A DNA stretch of 64,000 nucleotides, from positions 2,480,001 through 2,544,000 of the forward strand of contig NZ_LR130759.1 in assembly GCF_900292015.1 (NCBI RefSeq). Direction: 5' to 3'. Both the position numbers and the translations under genes were made by a program. Shown here piece by piece: positions 43,360 through 51,446 of this stretch. Numbering within the stretch: the stretch's first letter is position 1; each line of letters opens with the position of its first letter. The notes beneath the pieces are model-generated. The model was given only the letters and a program-made list of their open reading frames with translations. It was not told where the DNA came from and did no database searches. This stretch comes from Mycobacterium basiliense (GTDB lineage Bacteria; Actinomycetota; Actinomycetes; Mycobacteriales; Mycobacteriaceae).

Positions 43360-45347
43360 CGGTGAGCTGGCTGGCATATTTTCCGAGCCCGCCTCGCGGT
43401 GTCTGGTACCTCGGCCCGCTGCCGATTCGTGCGTACGCATTGTTCATCATCACCGGCATCCTGGTCGCCCTGGTCATTAGTGACCGACGCTTCGTCGCTC
43501 GCGGCGGTGAGCATGGTGTCGCCTACGACATCGCTTTGTGGATGGTGCCGTTGGGTTTGATCGGTGGCCGCCTATATCACCTGGCCACCGATTGGCAGAC
43601 CTACTTCGGCCAGGGTGGTGCCGGGTTTGGTGCGGCACTGCGAATCTGGGACGGGGGCTTGGGCATCTGGGGTGCGGTGGCACTGGGTGCCGTCGGTGCG
43701 TGGATCGGCTGTCGACGACGCGGGATACCCCTGCCGGCCTTCTTGGACGCCGTTGCTCCCGGGGTGGTGTTGGCACAGGCCATCGGCCGGCTCGGAAACT
43801 ACTTCAATCAGGAGTTATACGGCCGGGAGACCACGCTGCCTTGGGGTCTGGAGATTTTCTACCGTCGTGACCCGTCGGGATTCGTCGACGTTCATTCGCT
43901 TGATGGCGTCTCGACGGGCCAGGTCGCAGTGGTGGTGCAGCCAACGTTCCTCTACGAATTGATTTGGAACGTTTTGGTATTCGCCGTATTGATCTACCTC
44001 GACCGTCGTTTCGCAATCGGTCACGGCCGACTGTTCGGGCTCTATGTGGCCTTTTATTGTGTCGGCCGATTCTGCGTCGAGTTGCTCCGCGATGACGCCG
44101 CGACACATATCGCCGGGATCCGGATTAATTCCTTTACATCGACTTTCGTGTTTATCGGCGCCGTGGTGTACGTGATGTTGGCACCAAAGGGGCGCGAGGA
44201 TCCGGCGACGGTGCGAGGCAGCACCGAAGTTGTCCATGATGCGGTGGAGTTCGAACCCGCGGCGGTCGCGTCGGATTCCGCTGCGACCGTCGCGGCCCCC
44301 ACCGCCGAGGCGGATGACGGCTCCGCAGCCGAAGCCGGGGAATCGGGACCGGATGCGGAGGTCGTCGAGCCGGAAACGGCATCGGCCCCAGTCGAGGACC
44401 AAGACGAGGACCAAGACGTTGTCCCGGCGGAAGTCGAAGCGAGTGACACTGACGTGCCGGAAGCTCCCGAGACCGAGGTGACGGAGGCTGGGGAGGCAGA
44501 GGACGATGTCCACCAGGCTGAGGCTGAGGCTGACGCTGAGGCAGCAGAAGCCCTTGAACTCGATGCCGACGAGCCGCAGGTTGCGTCCGCTGAAGCGACG
44601 GCTGACCCGCAGGGATCCGAGGTTGAGCCGGCCGAGGAGGAACTTGAGCCGGTAGCCGGATCGGCTGAGGTCCAACGGCCTGAACTAGCAGAGCACGGCG
44701 AGGCCGAGGATGTCGCGGCCGATGACGCGGAAGCTGAGGGTCGCGAGGCAGGGGGCGACGAGGCCGAAGGCGGCGAACCCGCGGAGGTCGATCCCGAGTT
44801 CGTTGAGAGCGAGGTCGGCCAGGCTGGCGACGTCGAATCTGACATCGGCGACGTTGCATCCGACGTTGCCGAGCCTCAGCCCGAGGAGACCCAAGCCGGA
44901 GTCGACGAGGCGGCCACGACGGAGGACGGGCCGGCTGCCGACGAGGTGCAGGCTGTCGAGGGTGACCTCGCCGGAGCCGAGGAAGACCAGGCTGAACCCG
45001 GGCAAGACGAGCCCGCAAAGGCCGCGGAACCTGGGCACCCCGAACCCGACCAGCCGCCAGCCGACGAAGCCAACGCTGACGAGCGGGCCGTACCGGAAGA
45101 CGCCGAGCCCCCTGAATCTCAGGCTGCGCCCGCCGAGTCCACCGACGCGGGGGCATCAGGGGACTTCGAGCAGGACGCCGAGCCCGCCGCCGAGGTTGAC
45201 ATCGCGGACGTCTCGGAGCGAGCGCCCGGTGGTGACGAGGAGGAAACCCCGAGTCCCACAGGGGAAGTGGTGCCGGACAGCGCCGACTCGACACGACAGC
45301 CTTGGCGCTCGCGCCTGAGAAATTGGCGGCGAAGGACCAGGCAATAG
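43356..45347 (+). CDS. lgt: prolipoprotein diacylglyceryl transferase with ~380-residue acidic tail
   Basis: 663 residues. Residues about 1-283 are the seven-helix Lgt enzyme that moves diacylglycerol to the lipobox Cys of prolipoproteins. Seen: LGPLPIRAYALF, WDGGLGIWGA, and the signature GRLGNYFNQELYG with the key Arg. From about 285 to 650 the chain is a low-complexity Glu/Ala/Asp/Pro/Val region with almost no hydrophobic runs, ending in a basic cluster (WRSRLRNWRRRTRQ). H37Rv Lgt is 468 residues as I recall, so the tail is far longer here. Predicted cytoplasmic and disordered. Overlaps trpA. Confidence 0.93.
   Translation: MTVSWLAYFPSPPRGVWYLGPLPIRAYALFIITGILVALVISDRRFVARGGEHGVAYDIALWMVPLGLIGGRLYHLATDWQTYFGQGGAGFGAALRIWDGGLGIWGAVALGAVGAWIGCRRRGIPLPAFLDAVAPGVVLAQAIGRLGNYFNQELYGRETTLPWGLEIFYRRDPSGFVDVHSLDGVSTGQVAVVVQPTFLYELIWNVLVFAVLIYLDRRFAIGHGRLFGLYVAFYCVGRFCVELLRDDAATHIAGIRINSFTSTFVFIGAVVYVMLAPKGREDPATVRGSTEVVHDAVEFEPAAVASDSAATVAAPTAEADDGSAAEAGESGPDAEVVEPETASAPVEDQDEDQDVVPAEVEASDTDVPEAPETEVTEAGEAEDDVHQAEAEADAEAAEALELDADEPQVASAEATADPQGSEVEPAEEELEPVAGSAEVQRPELAEHGEAEDVAADDAEAEGREAGGDEAEGGEPAEVDPEFVESEVGQAGDVESDIGDVASDVAEPQPEETQAGVDEAATTEDGPAADEVQAVEGDLAGAEEDQAEPGQDEPAKAAEPGHPEPDQPPADEANADERAVPEDAEPPESQAAPAESTDAGASGDFEQDAEPAAEVDIADVSERAPGGDEEETPSPTGEVVPDSADSTRQPWRSRLRNWRRRTRQ
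44220..45290. repeat. low-complexity acidic tract inside lgt
   Basis: GAG/GCC/GAC-rich codons give the Glu/Ala/Asp tail. Short imperfect repeats such as GAGGCTGAGGCTGACGCTGAGGC near 44520 and GACCAAGACGAGGACCAAGACG near 44398 show slippage-type growth. It stays in frame with lgt throughout. Confidence 0.7.
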
Positions 45348-45413
45348 CTGTCTGCCCACGTTGGGCGACAAGGGCCGCCGGCATGAGGCCACCAGATCTG
45401 GCATGCTGAGACC

Positions 45414-45806
45414 GTGACTGACCAGTCGTGGGCGGCCGGGGCGGGCCCGCCTGAGCAGCAATTCGGATACCCGCCGCCCTTTCCTCCGCCGTATTACCCG
45501 GAATATTCGGCAGCCACTGGCTACTACGGCCCGTCTGCGCCGTTTGGTCGACATCCTGTTAGCGGACAACCATTTTCAGACAAGTCGAAAACAATCGCCG
45601 GGCTGCTGCAGCTGCTGGGACTGTTCGGAATTGCTGGTATTGGCCGCATCTACATGGGTCATACCGGGATGGGCATCGCGCAACTGCTCGTCGGCTGGTT
45701 GACCTGCGGGCTCGGCGCCCTAGTGTGGGGTGTTATTGACGCGGTACTGATACTCACCGACAAGACCCGCGACCCGTGGGGTCGCCCCCTGCGCGATGGA
45801 ACCTGA
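45414..45806 (+). CDS. TM2 domain membrane protein
   Basis: 130 residues from GTG. The N-terminal 55 residues are Pro/Tyr/Gly-rich (YPPPFPPPYYPEY). Then a TM2 domain: SKTIAGLLQLLGLFGIAGIGRIYMG, two helices joined by GHTGMGIAQ, ending WGVIDAVLILT. TM2 proteins are small membrane proteins of varied roles. A CATGCT hexamer lies 6 bases before the GTG, compatible with a leaderless start. The position matches Rv1615. Overlaps the DUF2752 gene by 11 bases. Confidence 0.85.
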   Translation: MTDQSWAAGAGPPEQQFGYPPPFPPPYYPEYSAATGYYGPSAPFGRHPVSGQPFSDKSKTIAGLLQLLGLFGIAGIGRIYMGHTGMGIAQLLVGWLTCGLGALVWGVIDAVLILTDKTRDPWGRPLRDGT

Positions 45807-46227
45807 TTCGCCCTCCGCCACCTCAGGACAGCGAGGTCAGCGCCTTGGTCGCTACGGTGCCGCGGGCACGGCCGTGCTGTTGGCTGGCGCCCTGGGTTAT
45901 GTTGGATTCATCGACCCGCACAATGCACGTTCGCCATATCCGCTGTGTCCGTTCAAATTGCTCACGGGATGGAACTGCCCCGTTTGTGGTGGTCTACGGA
46001 TGACGCACGATGTGCTGCACGGCGATGTCATGGCCAGCATCAATGACAATGTTTTCTTGCTGGTCGGCATACCGATCCTGGTAGCTTGGGTCGTGCTGCG
46101 CCGTCGTCTCGGCCGTTCACCCCTGCCGGTGCCGGCGATGATCACCGTCGTGCTGGCGACGATCGCGTGGACGGTTGTCCGCAACCTGCCCGGATTTCCT
46201 TTAGTACCAGGATCTTTCGGGTCGTAA
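45796..46227 (+). CDS. DUF2752 membrane protein (Rv1616-like)
   Basis: 143 residues. The DUF2752 signature is clear: YPLCPFKLLTGWNCPVCGG followed by LRMTHDVLHGD, with three Cys, two of them as CPVC, which could form a disulfide or bind metal. About three membrane helices (25-45, 84-104, 112-130). Function is unknown; in other bacteria the family is often beside TM2 proteins, as here. ATG inside the end of the TM2 gene. Confidence 0.87.
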   Translation: MEPDSPSATSGQRGQRLGRYGAAGTAVLLAGALGYVGFIDPHNARSPYPLCPFKLLTGWNCPVCGGLRMTHDVLHGDVMASINDNVFLLVGIPILVAWVVLRRRLGRSPLPVPAMITVVLATIAWTVVRNLPGFPLVPGSFGS

Positions 46228-46231
46228 TCGA

Positions 46232-46248
46232 ACCGGGAAAGCCCCGGT
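46232..46248. terminator. short hairpin between convergent genes
   Basis: ACCGGG and CCCGGT pair around a 5-base AAAGC loop, 5 bases after the DUF2752 stop. No U-tract follows, as usual for mycobacterial terminators. Weak support. Confidence 0.3.
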
Positions 46249-46332
46249 AGGTGTTAGTTCAGCCGTTCCTCGTGCACGCTGTCGACAGCGCATCTGTGCA
46301 GACCAGAATTGCCTGTTTCGGCGGTCGCGAAC

Positions 46333-47085
46333 TCAGTTGCCAAAGCCAGATGACGACGGCACCGGCCCGCCCGGATCGGCGCCGAGCCGGCTAGCCGCAA
46401 ACGCCACCCCCTGGTCGACTACCGTCCCGTCGTCCGCATAACTGTTGTGCGCGGCGAAATTGAGCCCATCAGAGCAAACCGGGTCTTCCGGGACGCAGAT
46501 CTTGATGGTTTTACCCTGATACGCCGGACCGATGACGATTGGCGGTTCGCCGAGGAAGTTCATTGCCCGGACATTTGGTGTACCGAACAACACGACCGCC
46601 GCGACGTGCTCGGCAACATCGGGCGCCAGCGGCTTGGGTACGGTCGCAGGGTCAACCCCGTCCGGCACCGCAGCGGAGGTGACGAAGCCCATCACGGCCG
46701 CGCCTTGTGAGTAGCCGCCGAGCACCATCTTGGTGTCCGGGCAGCTGCCCGCCATGGACACCACGTGGCCACCCGCGTCCCGAATACCGTCGAGCCCAGT
46801 GTCCCAGTCTTCACTGGCCGGATAGTTGACCGGATATACGCCCACCGACCTTCCGCCGACGCGAGAGCGCAGGGAATCGACGAACGCTTGTCCGGTCGGG
46901 CCAAGGCCAGGAGGCTCACCGGTACCGCGGGCGAACACCACTTCCACGTTGGGGCACGGTTCGGCGGACGCGGCCGGCATACCGACAGCCGAGACTACCG
47001 ATGCACCAACGCCCCACGCGGTGATCACCGCAGGACTGAGGATGCGAACGAGACGCGATGCGATCATTCCGCAATAGTTGCCCAT
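46333..47085 (-). CDS. secreted cutinase-family esterase
   Basis: 250 residues. Signal peptide about 1-41 ending at ASA-EPCPNVEV. Mature cutinase domain: VVFARGTGEPPGLGPTG, nucleophile Ser in LGGYSQGAAV, Asp in VCSDGLN and His in HNSYADDG, with four Cys as in the family. These enzymes hydrolyse short to long acyl esters; several mycobacterial ones are lipases or phospholipases. ATG 47085 has GGAAAGGCGG upstream; the frame opens 19 codons earlier. H37Rv has no cutinase between Rv1616 and pykA, so this is an extra paralogue. Confidence 0.9.
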   Translation of the reverse strand: MGNYCGMIASRLVRILSPAVITAWGVGASVVSAVGMPAASAEPCPNVEVVFARGTGEPPGLGPTGQAFVDSLRSRVGGRSVGVYPVNYPASEDWDTGLDGIRDAGGHVVSMAGSCPDTKMVLGGYSQGAAVMGFVTSAAVPDGVDPATVPKPLAPDVAEHVAAVVLFGTPNVRAMNFLGEPPIVIGPAYQGKTIKICVPEDPVCSDGLNFAAHNSYADDGTVVDQGVAFAASRLGADPGGPVPSSSGFGN

Positions 47086-47509
47086 GCCACCGCCTTTCCA
47101 AACGGAGAATTTGTCGGCACTCGATGCAAGTGCGGGATGCACTCCCGTATGGCCATACCCGGGTGACGTTGGCTACCGTCGGCCCCAAGGGTGAAATCTG
47201 CTGAACGATCCGAATCCCGGCCGACCGCGTCTGCTCGGGCACCGAGCATGTCTCGACGCATCGTGCGGATCCCTTTCCAGCCCGCGCTTCTCCAGCTACC
47301 GAACTCTAGGGGTGAGCTCGAGGAAGAGGCGTTTCTGCAAGACACAGTACCAACTGTCGTACGGTTGCGCGCTTTGTCGGCGCCCCTGCAAGGCGTGTCG
47401 TCGATGCTCCCAGTTGTCGCAAGCCAAGCTGGATTTCCCAGCCACCAAAAGTGCACGCCTATCGGCGCGGCACCGCGACAGCCGCCAACCGCGACTATGC
47501 TTTGTCGTC
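47086..47509. other. 424-base intergenic region between cutinase gene and pykA
   Basis: Divergent spacer carrying the pykA promoter at its right end and the cutinase promoter at its left. Frames through it (for instance the upstream extension of pykA) show no family similarity. I see no repeats or RNA gene. Confidence 0.45.
47496..47501 (+). promoter_or_regulatory. -10 element for pykA, leaderless type
   Basis: TATGCT fits TANNNT, 8 bases before the GTG at 47510. No Shine-Dalgarno is seen, and the GTG start reproduces the exact 472-residue length of H37Rv PykA. Confidence 0.55.
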
Positions 47510-48928
47510 GTGACTAGACGCGGAAAGATCGTCTGCACTCTTGGCCCGGCTACCCAGCAAGATGGCGTGGTCAGGGCACTGGTTGAAGTCGGAATGGATG
47601 TCGCCCGAATGAACTTCAGCCACGGTGACTACAGCGACCACAAGGCCTCTTATGAGCAGGTCCGGGCAGCCTCCGACGCCACCGGTCGCGCAGTGGGCGT
47701 ATTGGCCGATTTGCAGGGCCCCAAGATCAGGCTCGGGCGCTTTGCCGCCGGGCCCACGTATTGGGCCGACGGCGAAACGGTTCGGATCACCGTCAGCGAT
47801 TGCGAGGGGAGCCACGACCGGGTATCCACCACCTACAAGCGGTTGGCCCAGGATGCGGTAGCCGGTGACCGTGTCTTGGTCGACGACGGCAAGGTCGGAT
47901 TGGTGGTCGATCATGTCGAAGGTGACGACGTCGTCTGCACCGTCATCGAAGGCGGCCCGGTCAGCAACAACAAGGGAATTTCCCTGCCCGGTATGAACGT
48001 TTCGGCGCCCGCCCTGTCGGAAAAAGACATCGAAGATCTCACGTTCGCGCTGAATCTCGGCGTCGATATGGTCGCGCTCTCCTTCGTGCGCTCGCCGTCC
48101 GACGTCGAGCTGGTGCACGAGGTGATGGATCGAATCGGGCGGCGCGTGCCGGTGATCGCCAAGCTGGAGAAACCGGAGGCGATCGATAATCTCGAAGCGA
48201 TCGTGCTGGCCTTCGACGCCGTCATGGTGGCCAGGGGAGATCTCGGCGTCGAGCTGCCGCTCGAAGAGGTTCCGCTGGTGCAGAAGAGGGCCATCCAGAT
48301 AGCCCGGGAAAATGCCAAGCCGGTAATCGTGGCGACCCAGATGCTGGACTCGATGATCGAGAATTCGCGGCCCACCCGCGCCGAGGCCTCCGACGTCGCC
48401 AACGCCGTGCTCGACGGCGCCGATGCGCTGATGTTGTCCGGCGAGACTTCGGTGGGGAAGTACCCACTGGCCGCGGTGCAGACGATGTCACGCATCGTGT
48501 GTGCGGTCGAGGAAAATTCGACGGCTGCGCCGCCGCTGACGCACGTGCCACGCACCAAACGGGGAGTGATTTCCTACGCGGCCCGCGACATCGGCGAGCG
48601 ACTGGACGCCAAGGCTCTGGTCGCGTTCACGCAGTCCGGCGATACGGTGCGACGACTCGCCCGCCTGCATACCCCGCTGCCGTTGCTGGCTTTCACCGCC
48701 TGGCCCGAGGTCCGTAGTCAGCTCGCCATGACGTGGGGCACCGAAACGTTCATTGTGCCGAAGATGAAGTCCACCGACGGCATGATCCGACAGGTCGACA
48801 AGTCTTTGCTAGAACTCGGCCGATACAAGCGCGGCGATCTAGTGGTCATCGTCGCGGGCGCACCGCCGGGCACGGTAGGCTCGACCAACCTGATCCACGT
48901 GCACCGGATCGGGGAGGACGACGTCTAG
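47510..48928 (+). CDS. pykA: pyruvate kinase
   Basis: 472 residues. It makes ATP and pyruvate from phosphoenolpyruvate, last step of glycolysis. Seen: RRGKIVCTLGPAT, VARMNFSHGDY, DLQGPKIRLG, the catalytic Lys in VIAKLEKPEAIDN, the metal site in MVARGDLGVELP and VATQMLDSMIEN. The C-terminal regulatory domain (AAPPLTHVPRTKRG onward) is complete. The upstream extension to 47312 is rejected. Confidence 0.96.
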   Translation: MTRRGKIVCTLGPATQQDGVVRALVEVGMDVARMNFSHGDYSDHKASYEQVRAASDATGRAVGVLADLQGPKIRLGRFAAGPTYWADGETVRITVSDCEGSHDRVSTTYKRLAQDAVAGDRVLVDDGKVGLVVDHVEGDDVVCTVIEGGPVSNNKGISLPGMNVSAPALSEKDIEDLTFALNLGVDMVALSFVRSPSDVELVHEVMDRIGRRVPVIAKLEKPEAIDNLEAIVLAFDAVMVARGDLGVELPLEEVPLVQKRAIQIARENAKPVIVATQMLDSMIENSRPTRAEASDVANAVLDGADALMLSGETSVGKYPLAAVQTMSRIVCAVEENSTAAPPLTHVPRTKRGVISYAARDIGERLDAKALVAFTQSGDTVRRLARLHTPLPLLAFTAWPEVRSQLAMTWGTETFIVPKMKSTDGMIRQVDKSLLELGRYKRGDLVVIVAGAPPGTVGSTNLIHVHRIGEDDV

Positions 48929-49029
48929 CCTGTGCCGCCTGGGCATCGGGCAGTTGAGTTTCCCGGCGATAGTCAGGTGGCGGAGCCTGGGGTGCGGCCG
49001 GACAATCGAGTCCAGAGGAGAGCAGGTCC

Positions 49030-49935
49030 TTGCCGGCTGGTGAAGAGCCGAATACGCGTGAAGAACCGACGACTGATTTCGAAGAACTGCTGGCGGTGCT
49101 AGACCTTACCCGCGTCGCCGACGACCGGTTCGTCGGCTCTCATCCCAGCAAGAATCCGCTACGCACCTTCGGTGGGTTGCTTATGGCGCAATCGTTCGTC
49201 GCCAGCAGCCGCACACTGGCGCGCGACGATCTACCGCCCAGTGCACTCTCGGTGCATTTCATCAACGGTGGCGATACCACCAAGGACATCGAATTTCACG
49301 TGGCACGGCTGCGCGATGAGCGGCGTTTCGCGAACCGGCGGGTGGATGCGGTACAGGACGGTGTGCTGCTGTCGTCGGCCATGATCTCGTACATGTCCGG
49401 CGGGCAAGGCCTTGAGCACGCCATCGAACCGCCGGAGGTGGCCGAGCCCCACACCAGGCCGCCCATTGGCGAGCTGTTGCGTGGCTACGAGGCGACCGTG
49501 CCGCACTTCGTCAACGCGCTGCAGCCGATCGAATGGCGCTACACCAATGACCCGTCCTGGGTGATGCGCGACAAAGGGGAGCGGCTTCACCACAACCGGG
49601 TCTGGGTGAAGGCCTTGGGCACATTGCCCGACGATCCGGTTCTGCACACCGCCACGATGTTGTATTCCTCGGATACCACCGTTCTGGACTCGGTGATTAC
49701 CACGCACGGCCTGTCTTGGGGATTTGACCGCATTTTCGCGGCTTCGGCCAACCATTCGGTGTGGTTCCACCGCCAGGTGGATTTCGGTGATTGGGTCCTG
49801 TATTCCACATCCTCGCCGGTGGCTGCGGATTCACGCGGGCTAGGCACGGGGCACTTCTTTGATCGCTCCGGTCAAGTCATTGCGACCGTGGTGCAAGAAG
49901 GCGTTCTGAAATACTTTCCCGCCGCTCGCCGATAA
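49030..49935 (+). CDS. tesB: acyl-CoA thioesterase II
   Basis: 301 residues, double hot-dog fold. It hydrolyses medium to long acyl-CoA in the cytoplasm. Seen: FVGSHPSKNPLRTFGGLLMAQSF is the N-terminal hot-dog (shown by landmark FGGLLMAQ), VHFINGG, FANRRVDAVQDG, and the C-terminal HGLSWGFDR, SVWFHRQVDFGDW and SRGLGTGHFFD motifs. TTG start with GAGGAGAG Shine-Dalgarno. Corresponds to tesB1. Confidence 0.93.
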   Translation: MPAGEEPNTREEPTTDFEELLAVLDLTRVADDRFVGSHPSKNPLRTFGGLLMAQSFVASSRTLARDDLPPSALSVHFINGGDTTKDIEFHVARLRDERRFANRRVDAVQDGVLLSSAMISYMSGGQGLEHAIEPPEVAEPHTRPPIGELLRGYEATVPHFVNALQPIEWRYTNDPSWVMRDKGERLHHNRVWVKALGTLPDDPVLHTATMLYSSDTTVLDSVITTHGLSWGFDRIFAASANHSVWFHRQVDFGDWVLYSTSSPVAADSRGLGTGHFFDRSGQVIATVVQEGVLKYFPAARR

Positions 49936-50048
49936 TCCGGATACACGTGCGCTAGTCGCTCCATTACCGGCACGACGCGCCCCTATCGAGGCGTAACGTT
50001 CCTGGTAGTGGGTGGCGCGGCCGATCGGCAATCGGTTGGGAGGTGGGT

Positions 50049-51446
50049 GTGAAAGAGTCGTTGGTCGACGTTGTGTCGAGCGTTCGCGCACGCGAACGCG
50101 TCGTTGTTCATCTCGATTCGTTCACCGCCCGCTTCGTAGGGGCCTTGGCCGTATTTTGCGCCGCATGCTGGCTCATCGCGCTGCTGGCCGACAACTATCG
50201 GCACGAGGATTGGCAGGCCACTGGGCGGCTGAGTTGGTCGCTGACGATTCTGGCGGCGGTGGCATTGATCGCGCGCGGTATCTTCCTGGGGCGCCCCGTG
50301 ACGGCGATGCATGCGACAGCGGCCGCCTTCTTCCTGGTGGCTGGGTTGGGCCTGCACGTGCTGTCGTTCGACCTGGTGGGTGAGGCGCTGATCGCCGGGT
50401 CGGGAATGGTGCTGATGTGGCCGACGTCGTCCCATCCACGACCCGAGGACCTGCCCCGAGTATGGGCATTGATCAACACGACCAGCGCGGACCCACTGGC
50501 GCCGTTTGCGATGCAGGCGGGCAAATGCACCTACTTCAGCACGGCCGGCACAGCGGCGCTGGCATACCGGACGCGGATGGGTTTTGCAGTCGTTGCCGGC
50601 GACCCCATCGGTGATGAAACGCAGTTTCCTCAGCTGGTAGCAGACTTCGCCGGGATGTGTCACACCCACGGCTGGCGGATTGTTGTGCTGGGCTGCAGCG
50701 AGCGGCGCCTCGATCTGTGGACTGACCGGGCGGTGGTTGGTCAATCCCTGCGCACGATACCGATCGGGCGAGACGTCGTCATCGACGTGCCCACCTTCAA
50801 CCTGGTGGGCCGCAAATTCCGAAATCTGCGCCAGGCCGTGCAGCGCACTCACAACGGCGGCATAACCACCGAGATCGTTGCCGAGCAAGAACTTAGCGAC
50901 CGGCAGCGAGCCGAGCTGACCGAGGTGTTGCTGGCATCACCCAAAGGGGCCCGAACCGATCGCGGCTTTTGCATGAGCCTGGACGGCGTGTTGGAAGGCA
51001 GAGACCCAGGGGTGCGGCTAATTATCGCCAGGGATGCCTCGGGGCAGGTACAGGGCTTCGACCGGTTTACCACCGCCGGTGGCGGCAGCGATTTTTCCCT
51101 GGACGTGCCGTGGCGCCGCCGTGGAGCCCCGAATGGAATCGATGAACGGCTCAGCGTCGACATGATTGCCGCAGCTAAAGACGCTGGGGCGCAAAGGCTA
51201 TCGCTTGCATTTGCGGCATTTCCGGAGATCTTCGATCAACAGACGAGAAACCGGCTGCAGCGCCTCTTCTATGTGCTGATCCATTTCCTTGACCCACTCA
51301 TCTCGTTGGAGTCGTTGTACCGGTACCTCGGCAAGTTCCACGCGCTTGATGAGCGGCGCTATGTGCTGGTCTCACTGACGCAGGTCATGCCCTTGATGGT
51401 GGTGCTGCTCTCACTGGAGTTCGTGCCGCGTCGTCGGCACCTTTGA
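50049..51446 (+). CDS. DUF2156 membrane protein, MprF-like C-terminal domain (Rv1619-like)
   Basis: 465 residues from GTG. Three or four membrane helices (about 30-52, 65-82, 90-112, perhaps one more) are followed by a cytoplasmic DUF2156 domain of GNAT-like fold: CTYFSTAGTAALAYRTRMG, VVAGDPIGDE, FNLVGRKFRNLRQAV and NGIDERLSVDMIAAAK. This is the aminoacyl-transfer domain of lysylphosphatidylglycerol synthases such as LysX and MprF, here without a lysyl-tRNA synthetase domain. GGGAGG lies 5 bases before the GTG; GTG 50043 is also in frame. Its last 62 bases overlap the end of cydC on the other strand. Confidence 0.85.
   Translation: MKESLVDVVSSVRARERVVVHLDSFTARFVGALAVFCAACWLIALLADNYRHEDWQATGRLSWSLTILAAVALIARGIFLGRPVTAMHATAAAFFLVAGLGLHVLSFDLVGEALIAGSGMVLMWPTSSHPRPEDLPRVWALINTTSADPLAPFAMQAGKCTYFSTAGTAALAYRTRMGFAVVAGDPIGDETQFPQLVADFAGMCHTHGWRIVVLGCSERRLDLWTDRAVVGQSLRTIPIGRDVVIDVPTFNLVGRKFRNLRQAVQRTHNGGITTEIVAEQELSDRQRAELTEVLLASPKGARTDRGFCMSLDGVLEGRDPGVRLIIARDASGQVQGFDRFTTAGGGSDFSLDVPWRRRGAPNGIDERLSVDMIAAAKDAGAQRLSLAFAAFPEIFDQQTRNRLQRLFYVLIHFLDPLISLESLYRYLGKFHALDERRYVLVSLTQVMPLMVVLLSLEFVPRRRHL

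Noticed and set aside
44152..45384. 410-codon minus-strand frame rich in Arg/Pro opposite the lgt tail
   Set aside because: Mirror of the Glu/Ala-rich GC-biased tail on the plus strand; no family signal and no start context.
47312..47509. N-terminal extension of pykA
   Set aside because: No similarity to pyruvate kinase; promoter and GTG at 47510 give the family length.
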